Below, piece by piece: positions 20,693 to 27,473 of a DNA stretch of 64,000 nt. Numbering within the stretch: the stretch's first letter is position 1; each line of letters starts with the position of its first letter. The notes beneath the pieces were generated by a model. It saw nothing but the letters and a program-made list of their open reading frames with translations. It was not told where the DNA came from and searched no databases. This stretch comes from JAXMCI01 sp046349435 (GTDB taxonomy: Bacteria; Pseudomonadota; Alphaproteobacteria; Dongiales; Dongiaceae). The position numbers and the translations under genes were made by a program. The stretch covers positions 186,001-250,000 of the forward strand of contig JAXMCI010000003.1 of NCBI GenBank assembly GCA_046349435.1, written 5' to 3'.

Positions 20693-20734
20693 CATAGGAA
20701 TCGGCCAGAGGCGACCACCGCCCGGCCCGGGGGA

Positions 20735-22579
20735 ATGGAACCCAGCATGTATCGCGCCGCCACCACCGTCGCCGTCGCCAAGTGCCCCTGTGGCAGCGGG
20801 CTCGCGCCCGGCAACTGCTGCAGCCTGCAGAAGCTGGAGATCCTGCCGGCCAACGTCCTGGAGAAGTTCGCCGCGCAGTCGCAGGCGGCGACCCAGGCGC
20901 TGGAGCGCGGCAACGCCGCCGAGGCCGAGCGCCACGCGCTGGCGATCCTCAACCAGGCGCCCTGCCACACCGAGGCGATGGGGGTGCTCTACAAGATCCG
21001 CAACGCGGCGGGCAACAAGCCGGCGGCCGAGGCGCTGCTCACCCGGCTGGTCAAGATCAACCCCAACGTCCTCTGGGCGACCAACGACCTGGCGATGCTG
21101 CTCTTCCTCAAGGGCGACCGCACCACGGCCGAGGTCCATGCCCGCAATGCCGTGCGGCTGTCGCCGACCAACGCGCAAGCCCACAACATGATGGGCATGA
21201 TCTTCACCGAGACGAATCGCAACCTGCAGGGCGAGTTCCACTACCGCAAGGCCCTCAAGCTCGCCAACCCGGTCGGCAAGCTCTGCGCCAACATGGCGCT
21301 CAACCTCAAGCAGCAGGGCAAGCTCGAGGAGTCGGAGAAGTTCTACCGCGAGGCGATGCGGCTCGAGCCGGAGAACCTGCAGAGCCTGCTCGGCTGGATC
21401 CGCATGGAGGAGTCGCGCCGCGACCTGAAGCGCGCCTGGGAGCTGCTGTCGACCGCCGAGCGGCTGGACGCGCAGAATCCCGAGGTCATCATGCTGCGCG
21501 CCGTGCTCTACGGCCGCGCCAAGGAATACGACAAGGCGCTGGCCGAGCTGGCGCGGATCGACAAGGGCGGCCCGAACTTCAAGCCGGGCGCCGGGCTGCT
21601 CATCGAGAAGGGCCAGCTGCTCGACAAGATGGGCCGCCAGGACGAGGCCTTCGAGGCCTTCATCGAGGCCAACCGCATGGTCCGCGACGAGTCGGGCCTG
21701 AAGTACAACCAGGCCTATGCGGCCAACCTGGTGCAGCGGCTGCGCGGCTTCTTCACCCGCTCGCGGCTCAACCTGCTGCCGCGCGCCGCGGTGCGCACCG
21801 ACATGGCCCAGCCGCTGTTCATCGTCGGCTTCCCGCGCTCCGGCACGACGATGGTCGAGCAGACGCTGACCTCGCATCCCAACATCTGCGCCGGCGACGA
21901 GCTCACCTTCATCAACGACATCTCGTTCCTGATGCCGCGCATGCTGGGCAGCCCGCTGACCTATCCGGAGGCGCTGGCCGATCTGTGGATGGGCGACAAC
22001 CACGAGGCGCTCGACAACCTGCGCGACTTCTACCTGCAGCGCACCCGCCAGCTCGGCATCATCCGCGAGGGCGCGCACTGGTTCACCGACAAGATGCCGC
22101 TCAACGAGACGCATCTCGGGCTGATCAGCCTGGTGTTCCCGCAATCGCCGATCATCCACCTGATCCGCCATCCGCTGGACGTGATCTTCTCCTGCTTCTC
22201 CAACTACCTGACGCACGGCTTCAACTGCTCGTTCGACGTCGTCACCGTCGCGACCCACTACGCGCTGATCATGGACCTGGTCGAGCACTACCGCGAGAAC
22301 CTGCAGATGCACTACATGCAGGTGAAGTACGAGGAGATCGTCGCCGACCAGGAGAAGCAGGTCCGGCGCATGCTCGAGTTCGTCAAGGAGCCGTTCGACG
22401 AGCGCTGCCTCAGCTTCCACGAGAACTACCGCTACGCCCGCACGGCGAGCTACGCGCAGGTCACCGAGAAGCTCTACGACCGCTCGGTGTACCGCTACCG
22501 CAGCTACAAGAAGCAGCTCGAGCCCGCCTTCAAGATCCTCGAGCCGGCGATCAAGCGCCTGGGCTACACGATCGACTGA
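20735..22579 (+). CDS. SEC-C / TPR / sulfotransferase protein
   Basis: A 614-aa protein in three parts. A SEC-C-like zinc motif 'CPCGSGLAPGNCC' is at residues 17-29. Tetratricopeptide repeats cover about 45-300 (for example 'NMMGMIFTETNRNLQGEFHY' and 'ALNLKQQGKLEESEKFYREA'). A C-terminal sulfotransferase has 5'-PSB loop 'LFIVGFPRSGTTMVEQTL' at about 360 and 3'-PB motif 'IIHLIRHPLDVIFSCF' at about 472. TPR-sulfotransferases of this type are common in proteobacteria, and substrates are rarely known. The start could be 20,735 or the in-frame ATG at 20,747; the GGGGGA just upstream suits the second better. It lies divergent from a beta-hydroxylase/sulfotransferase, so the pair probably modifies related surface molecules. 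Cytoplasmic, with no signal peptide. Confidence 0.85.
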   Translation: MEPSMYRAATTVAVAKCPCGSGLAPGNCCSLQKLEILPANVLEKFAAQSQAATQALERGNAAEAERHALAILNQAPCHTEAMGVLYKIRNAAGNKPAAEALLTRLVKINPNVLWATNDLAMLLFLKGDRTTAEVHARNAVRLSPTNAQAHNMMGMIFTETNRNLQGEFHYRKALKLANPVGKLCANMALNLKQQGKLEESEKFYREAMRLEPENLQSLLGWIRMEESRRDLKRAWELLSTAERLDAQNPEVIMLRAVLYGRAKEYDKALAELARIDKGGPNFKPGAGLLIEKGQLLDKMGRQDEAFEAFIEANRMVRDESGLKYNQAYAANLVQRLRGFFTRSRLNLLPRAAVRTDMAQPLFIVGFPRSGTTMVEQTLTSHPNICAGDELTFINDISFLMPRMLGSPLTYPEALADLWMGDNHEALDNLRDFYLQRTRQLGIIREGAHWFTDKMPLNETHLGLISLVFPQSPIIHLIRHPLDVIFSCFSNYLTHGFNCSFDVVTVATHYALIMDLVEHYRENLQMHYMQVKYEEIVADQEKQVRRMLEFVKEPFDERCLSFHENYRYARTASYAQVTEKLYDRSVYRYRSYKKQLEPAFKILEPAIKRLGYTID

Positions 22580-22589
22580 CCGCGCGCCG

Positions 22590-22678
22590 CCTCATCCTTC
22601 GACAAGCTCAGGATGAGGCCGGAGAGATCGCGCGCGCCTCCTTGAACCTCGTCCTGAGCCTGTCGAAGGGCGAGGTCG
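22590..22678. repeat. REP-like palindromic element, copy 2
   Basis: Same nested-palindrome design as the element at 16,778. CCTCATCCT/AGGATGAGG is the first hairpin (22,590-22,618) and CCTCG...CGAGG the second (22,647-22,675). CCTTCGACA and TGTCGAAGG face each other across the unit. The inner spacer GCCGGAGAGATCGCGC is identical to copy 1. It sits 11 bp after the sulfotransferase stop. The two copies bracket the whole sulfotransferase block. Confidence 0.75.
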
Positions 22679-22702
22679 GCACTGCCGCGCCGCCTCCCGG
22701 CG

Positions 22703-23227
22703 CTACGCCTTGGCCATCGCCTTGGCCTTCTCGACCGCGGTGGCGGTGAGCAGCCAGAGGGCGCAGTGGCGGGCGATCTCGTGGACGTACTTCTCGGCGT
22801 TGGCCTGCATGTCCGGCTCGATGTCGGGCGGGATGCACAGCGTCGCCTCGGGCCGCAGCGAGAGATTGAGGAAGCGGTTGTTGCGGAAATAGTCCCAGCG
22901 GCCGACCGCCTTGACGATCATCATCTCGCTCGACAGGTGGTTCGGCTTGGCGTGCTTGTAGGCCTTGTTGGAGACCACGCCGACGATCTCCATGTCGATG
23001 TCGAGGAAGACGCGGTTGCCCGACTTGCTCGGCGTCGGATGGAGGTGGGAGTAGAACAGCAGGTTGAAGTCCAGCTCGGCGTTGAGGCGCTCCTTGGTGC
23101 CGAAGTTGAGCATCCCGCGGCTCAGCGTCTCCTTCCAGTCCTTGAGGAGCTTGGCCACCTTCGGGCCGCGGAGCATGACGGTGAACATGTCCAGGATCGG
23201 GGCCATGTCCTTGTAGGGTTCGGGCAT
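22703..23227 (-). CDS. Hypothetical protein, 174 aa
   Basis: No family recognised. The ATG at 23,227 follows GCGAGGACCCTG, a plausible ribosome site. The protein is cytoplasmic in appearance, with no signal peptide or membrane segment. An amphipathic N-terminal third ('APILDMFTVMLRGPKVAKLL') is followed by a mixed alpha/beta middle ('NRVFLDIDMEIVGVVSNKAY') and a helical Ala/Lys-rich end. Amino-acid use is less Ala/Arg-biased than the shadow frames, and the other frames are broken or Arg-rich. This supports a real gene. It is separated from the DJ-1 gene by 82 bp, same strand, so may be co-transcribed with it. Confidence 0.65.
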   Translation of the reverse strand: MPEPYKDMAPILDMFTVMLRGPKVAKLLKDWKETLSRGMLNFGTKERLNAELDFNLLFYSHLHPTPSKSGNRVFLDIDMEIVGVVSNKAYKHAKPNHLSSEMMIVKAVGRWDYFRNNRFLNLSLRPEATLCIPPDIEPDMQANAEKYVHEIARHCALWLLTATAVEKAKAMAKA

Positions 23228-23309
23228 CAGGGTCCTCGCGGGATCTACGGCGGGCCGCCCCCCGGGTCGGCCCGCCGCAGTTTGCTGGAACCGCGGGGAC
23301 GAGGCAACC

Positions 23310-23879
23310 TTACTCGGCGGCGCGCGGCGGCCGGTGCCGCCCCTCGGCGAACGCCTCGACCATCTTCGCGCAGAAGGCGGGCAGGTCGTCCGGCTTGCGG
23401 CTGGTGACCAGCCCGCGATCGACCACCACCTCGCGGTCGACCCACCTGGCCCCGGCATTGGCGAGGTCGGTCCTCAGCGACGGCCAGGAGGTGACGGTGC
23501 GGCCGTCGACGCCGCCGGCCTCGATCAGCGTCCAGGGGCCGTGGCAGATCGCCGCGATCGGCTTGCCGCTCTCGACGAAGTGCCGGACGAAGGCGACCGC
23601 CGCGGGCTGCATGCGCAGCTTGTCCGGGTTGGCGACGCCGCCGGGCAGGACCAGCGCCTGGTAGTCCTCCGGCCGGGCCGCGCCGAGGGTGCGGTCGACG
23701 GCGATCCTGCGGCCCTTCTTGTCATGCTCCATGCCCTGGATCTCGCCGGGCCCGGGCGCGACCACCTCGGCGGTCGCGCCGGCCTGGCGCAGCGCCTCCA
23801 GCGGCCTCTCCAGCTCGGCCTGCTCGAAGCCGTCGGTGGCGAGAATCGCCACCTTCCGGCCGGAAAGCTCGTTGGCCAT
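23310..23879 (-). CDS. DJ-1/PfpI family protein (type 1 glutamine amidotransferase-like)
   Basis: 189 aa, normal length for the YhbO/PfpI group. 'KVAILATDGFEQAELE' opens the fold, and 'AAICHGPWTLIEAG' holds the nucleophile-elbow Cys followed by His. 'ALVLPGGVANPDKLR' and 'LVTSRKPDDLPAF' are also characteristic. These proteins act as deglycases, glyoxalases or stress chaperones; the exact activity cannot be told from sequence. The start at 23,879 is set by a strong ribosome site, GAGGAGG-AGCAAC, before ATG. Divergent from the YjbQ gene with an 81-bp gap that must hold both promoters. Confidence 0.9.
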   Translation of the reverse strand: MANELSGRKVAILATDGFEQAELERPLEALRQAGATAEVVAPGPGEIQGMEHDKKGRRIAVDRTLGAARPEDYQALVLPGGVANPDKLRMQPAAVAFVRHFVESGKPIAAICHGPWTLIEAGGVDGRTVTSWPSLRTDLANAGARWVDREVVVDRGLVTSRKPDDLPAFCAKMVEAFAEGRHRPPRAAE

Positions 23880-23960
23880 GTTGCTCCTCCTCGCTCCTTG
23901 GGGATATCCAGCCGAACGGCGGGCGGTCGCGACTGTTCCGCAGGCGAGGAGGGCGGAGCC

Positions 23961-24380
23961 ATGCGAATCGAGCAGACCATCCTCGGGGTCGGCACCCCGG
24001 GCCGCGGCCTCGTCGAGGTCACCGGGCCCGTGGCCGGCTGGCTGGAGCGGCAGAAGGTCGCGCGCGGCCTGCTGACCCTGCTGCTGCGCCACACCTCGGC
24101 GTCGCTGCTGCTGCAGGAGAACGCCGACCCCGACGTGCGGCGCGACCTGGAGGCGTTCTTCGCGCGGCTCGCCCCGGAGGAGGCCGGCCGCTACCTGCAC
24201 GAGGACGAGGGGCCGGACGACATGCCGGCCCACATCCGCGCCGCGCTGACCCAGGCCAGCCTGTCGCTGCCGGTGGCCGACGGCCGGCTGCTGCTCGGCA
24301 CCTGGCAGGGCATCTACGTCTTCGAGCACCGCACCCGGCCGCAGCGCCGCGAGCTGGTGCTGCAGCTGATCGGGGCGTGA
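23961..24380 (+). CDS. YjbQ/UPF0047 family protein
   Basis: 139 aa, the full family length. The hallmark 'LLRHTSASLLLQENADPDV' and the C-terminal 'LLLGTWQGIYVFEHR' are both present, including the conserved His and Glu residues thought to bind metal. Members show weak thiamine-phosphate synthase activity in vitro; the true role is unsettled. The start is supported by CGAGGAGGGCGG just upstream. Stand-alone transcription unit, followed 63 bp later by a small secreted-protein gene. Confidence 0.9.
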   Translation: MRIEQTILGVGTPGRGLVEVTGPVAGWLERQKVARGLLTLLLRHTSASLLLQENADPDVRRDLEAFFARLAPEEAGRYLHEDEGPDDMPAHIRAALTQASLSLPVADGRLLLGTWQGIYVFEHRTRPQRRELVLQLIGA

Positions 24381-24443
24381 AGCGGAACGGTCGCGACCAG
24401 GGGGCGTTGGTCGGGAAAGCCCAACCCCTATCGGAGCTCGGCC

Positions 24444-24746
24444 ATGCGAATCATTCCATTGCTGCTGCTGGCCGGCCTGCTGCCGGCCGCGGCAGCGGCG
24501 CAGAGCGCCGCCCCCCAGCAGCCCGGCCCGACAATCCCGGAGACCCGATCCCCGCCGCCCGAAGGCTCGAGCGGCAGCTCCGGCGGCGATTCGCTGAGCG
24601 ACAGCCTGTCGAGGTCGGGCGGGGTGATCGTGCCGCCGCCCGCCATCGACAAGGGCGCGGTGAAGACGCCGCCGCAGACCGGCACCATGCCGGTGGTGCC
24701 GCCGCCGGGCTCGCCCGGCGGCAACCCGGCGGTGCAGCCGAAGTAG
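24444..24746 (+). CDS. Small secreted Pro/Ser/Gly-rich protein
   Basis: 100 aa with a clear signal peptide, 'MRIIPLLLLAGLLPAAAAAQ', cleaved near AAA-Q. The mature part is low-complexity: Pro-rich, then 'GGDSLSDSLSRSGGVIVPPP' and another Pro/Gly tail. Small periplasmic proteins with the 'LSDxLSRSGGVI-PP' core occur in alphaproteobacteria and have no assigned function. CGGAG lies a few bases ahead of the ATG. It converges on otnI with only a 10-bp gap. Confidence 0.75.
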   Translation: MRIIPLLLLAGLLPAAAAAQSAAPQQPGPTIPETRSPPPEGSSGSSGGDSLSDSLSRSGGVIVPPPAIDKGAVKTPPQTGTMPVVPPPGSPGGNPAVQPK

Positions 24747-24756
24747 CGCGAGGGCC

Positions 24757-25551
24757 TCAGGCGGGGCCGAGCCCGAACGGCCTCGCCCAGCCCGCCAGCC
24801 CGGCCTCGGTGCCGGCCCGCGGCCGGTACTCGCAGCCGATCCAGCCGTCGTAGCCGACCTCGTCGAACAGCTGGAAGATGTAGGGATAGTTGATCTCCTG
24901 GCGCGCGTCCGGCTCGTGCCGGCCGGGCACGCCGGCGACCTGGGCGTGGCCGATGCGCGCCAGGTTCTCCTTCAGCGTGGTGGTCAGCGAGCCCTCCGAC
25001 ATCTGCGTGTGGTAGACGTCGAACTGCAGCTTGAGGCGCGGGTCGCCGATGGCGTCCAGGATGCGCAGCGCCTGGTCGTTGCGGTTGAGGAAATAGCCGG
25101 GGAAGTCCCGCTTGTTCAGCGGCTCGATGGTGATGGTGACGCCGATCCGGGCGGCCGCCTCGGCGGCCCGTGCCAGGTTGGACCGGAAGGTCGCCTCGTA
25201 GGGCGCCGGGTCGGCGCCGGCCGGCACGATGCCGGCCATGCAGTGCAGCCGCGGCACGCCCAGCCTCCGGGCATAGTCGAGCGCGGTGGCGAGCGCGGCC
25301 GCGAAGTCCGCCTCGCGGCCGGGCAGCGCCGCGATGCCGCGCTCGCCCGCCTCCCAGTTGCCCTGGGCGAAGTTGAACAGCACCTGCTGCAGCCCGTGGC
25401 GCTTCAGCAGGTCGGCCAGGGTCGCCGCCGGCCAGGCATAGGGGAAGAGGTACTCGACCGCCTTGAAGCCGTGCCGCGCGGCCGCGGCGAAGCGGTCGAG
25501 GAACTCGATCTCGGGGTACATCAGGCTGAGATTGGCGGCAAAGCGCGGCAT
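24757..25551 (-). CDS. otnI: 2-oxo-tetronate isomerase (hydroxypyruvate isomerase-like)
   Basis: 264 aa, AP-endonuclease-2/xylose-isomerase-like TIM barrel. 'MPRFAANLSLMYPEIEFLDR', 'VTITIEPLNKRDFPGYFLN', 'LQFDVYHTQMSEGSL' and 'YDGWIGCEYRP' are close to Hyi/OtnI proteins, and the Glu, Asp, His and Glu of the metal site are all present. Last gene of the otnK-otnC-otnI set, 9 bp after otnC. By family knowledge it interconverts 2-oxo- and 3-oxo-tetronate, feeding the kinase. A hydroxypyruvate isomerase or 3-oxo-isoapionate decarboxylase role is the alternative; the neighbouring decarboxylase favours OtnI. Confidence 0.8.
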   Translation of the reverse strand: MPRFAANLSLMYPEIEFLDRFAAAARHGFKAVEYLFPYAWPAATLADLLKRHGLQQVLFNFAQGNWEAGERGIAALPGREADFAAALATALDYARRLGVPRLHCMAGIVPAGADPAPYEATFRSNLARAAEAAARIGVTITIEPLNKRDFPGYFLNRNDQALRILDAIGDPRLKLQFDVYHTQMSEGSLTTTLKENLARIGHAQVAGVPGRHEPDARQEINYPYIFQLFDEVGYDGWIGCEYRPRAGTEAGLAGWARPFGLGPA

Positions 25552-25560
25552 CGTCCCTCC

Positions 25561-26196
25561 TCAGGGATCGGGGAAGCGGCGGCGCAGCTCGGCGACCTGC
25601 GCGTCGGTCAGGAAGCGTGTCCGGTGCCCCTGCAGCAGCAGGAACAGCCGGGCCGTCTCCTCGAGCTCCTCGATGGCGTTGATCGCCGCCTCGAGCGAGC
25701 GGCCGGCCACCACCGGCCCGTGATTGGCGAGCAGCACGGCGCTGTGCTTGGCCGCCTTGAGCCGCACCGCCTCGGCCAGGCTCTCGTCGCCCGGCGGGTA
25801 GTAGGGGATCAGCGGCAGCCGGCCGACCCGCATCACGTAGTAGGCGGTGATCGGCGGCAGCAGGTCGTCGGGGTCGAGGCCGTCGAGGCAGGACACCGCC
25901 ACCGAATGGGTGGAGTGCAGATGGACCACGGCGCCGGCCTTCGGCCGCTCCTCGTACATGGCCCGGTGGAGAAAGGATTCCTTGGTCGGCGGGTCGCCCT
26001 CGACCAGCCGGCCGGAGGCGTCGAGCCGCGACAGCCGGGCCGGGTCGAGCCGGCCGAGCGAGACGTTGGTCGGCGTCATCAGCCAGCCCTCCTCGAGCCG
26101 CGCGCTGATGTTGCCGGAGCTGCCGCAGGTCAGCCCGCGCTCGAACAGCGACTGGCCGAGGCGGCAGATCTCCTCGCGCAGCCGGGCCTCGCTCAC
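25561..26196 (-). CDS. otnC: 3-oxo-tetronate 4-phosphate decarboxylase (class II aldolase family)
   Basis: 211 aa, class II aldolase/adducin fold. 'LTCGSSGNISAR' binds phosphate, 'VVHLHSTHSVA' and 'LLANHGPVVAG' supply the zinc histidines, and 'TKESFLHRAMYEERPKAGAV' is typical of OtnC. The GTG start at 26,196 overlaps the otnK stop (GTGA), showing translational coupling. It converts 3-oxo-tetronate 4-phosphate to dihydroxyacetone phosphate and CO2 in the L-threonate/D-erythronate route. Assignment rests on motif and gene context. Confidence 0.85.
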   Translation of the reverse strand: MSEARLREEICRLGQSLFERGLTCGSSGNISARLEEGWLMTPTNVSLGRLDPARLSRLDASGRLVEGDPPTKESFLHRAMYEERPKAGAVVHLHSTHSVAVSCLDGLDPDDLLPPITAYYVMRVGRLPLIPYYPPGDESLAEAVRLKAAKHSAVLLANHGPVVAGRSLEAAINAIEELEETARLFLLLQGHRTRFLTDAQVAELRRRFPDP

Positions 26197-27473
26197 CGCA
26201 GCATCCCGATCGCCTTGGCGAAGAAGTCGACGGCGCCGAAATTGCCCGACTTCAGCGCCAGCGCCAGGCTGCCGTCGACCGCGGCGGTGGCCGGCACGCC
26301 GGGATCGATCTGCGGCCCGATGCGCAGCGCGGTGACGCCGAGCGCCTGGACCACCGCGCCCGAGGTCTCGCCGCCGGCGACGACCAGCCGGCGCACGCCG
26401 GCCGCGACCAGCCCGCGCGCCACCGCGGCGAGCGCGTCCTCGACCAGCGCGCCGGCGCGCTCGCGGCCCAGCGCGGCCTGCGCCGCCGCGACCTCGTCGG
26501 GCGGGGCGCTGGCATAGACCAGCACGGGGCCGTGGCCGAGCAGCGGCCGGGCCCAGGCGAGCGCCGCGGCCGCCTGGTCCTCGCCGCGGGCGAGCGCCAG
26601 CGGGTCGATGCGAAAGGCCGGCCGGCCCTCCTCGCGCCAGCGGCCGACCTGGCCCAGGGTCGCCGTCGAGGCGCTGCCCGAGAGCACGGCGGCCGGGCCG
26701 CCCACCGCCGGCAGGGCGTCGGCCCCGGCGGCGTCGCCGAGCCGCCCCCGGCGGCGGAAGTTGGCCGGCAGGCCGAGCGCGACGCCGGAGCCGCCGGTGA
26801 CCAGCTTCAGGCCGGCGGCGGCCTCGCCGATGTCGCGCAGGTGCTGCGGCTCCAGCGCGTCGACGACGGCGTGGGCGACGCCGGTCGCGGCGAGCTGCTC
26901 GAAGGCGGCGCGGATCGCCGCCGGCCCCTGGCGCACGGTCGAATAGGGGACGAGATCGACCTTGGCCCGGGTCTGGCGCCCGAGCGCGCGGACCAGGTCG
27001 GGATCGGTCATCGGCGTCAGCGGATGGTGCCGCATGCCCGATTCGGAGAGCAGCTGCCGGCCGACGAAGAGGTGGCCGAGATAGATCGTGCGGCCGGTCT
27101 CCGGGAAGGCCGGGCAGGCGATGGTGAAGGGCGCGCCGAGCGCCGCCAGCAGCGCGTCGGCGACCGGCCCGATATTGCCGGCGTCGGTCGAATCGAAGGT
27201 CGAGCAGTACTTGAAGAAGAACTGCTCGGCGCCGGCCCGGCGGAGATGGTCGAGGGCCGCCAGCGACTGCGCCACGGCCTCGCCGGCCGGGATGGTGCGC
27301 GACTCCAGCGCGACCACGACCGCGTCGGTGCCGGGCAGGGCCAGCCCGGGCTCCGGCACGCCGATCGTCTGCACCGTGCGCATGCCCCCGCGCACCAGCG
27401 TGTTGCACAGGTCGGTGGCGCCGGTCATGTCGTCGGCGATGCAGCCGAGCAGCACGGCGGCGGGTCCGCTCAC
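26193..27473 (-). CDS. otnK: 3-oxo-tetronate kinase (DUF1537 family)
   Basis: 426 aa, four-carbon acid sugar kinase. The N-terminal 'LGCIADDMTGATDLCNTLVR' is the family signature. 'FFFKYCSTFDSTDAGNIGP' and 'GHLFVGRQLLSESGMRHHPL' follow, and the C-terminal nucleotide-binding region has 'LVVAGGETSGAVVQAL'. The GTG start overlaps the preceding stop (GTGA), and its own stop overlaps otnC. Its place between the 659-aa protein and otnC makes it the kinase of the pathway. OiaK-type 3-oxo-isoapionate kinases belong to the same family, so exact substrate remains open. Confidence 0.88.
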   Translation of the reverse strand: MSGPAAVLLGCIADDMTGATDLCNTLVRGGMRTVQTIGVPEPGLALPGTDAVVVALESRTIPAGEAVAQSLAALDHLRRAGAEQFFFKYCSTFDSTDAGNIGPVADALLAALGAPFTIACPAFPETGRTIYLGHLFVGRQLLSESGMRHHPLTPMTDPDLVRALGRQTRAKVDLVPYSTVRQGPAAIRAAFEQLAATGVAHAVVDALEPQHLRDIGEAAAGLKLVTGGSGVALGLPANFRRRGRLGDAAGADALPAVGGPAAVLSGSASTATLGQVGRWREEGRPAFRIDPLALARGEDQAAAALAWARPLLGHGPVLVYASAPPDEVAAAQAALGRERAGALVEDALAAVARGLVAAGVRRLVVAGGETSGAVVQALGVTALRIGPQIDPGVPATAAVDGSLALALKSGNFGAVDFFAKAIGMLR

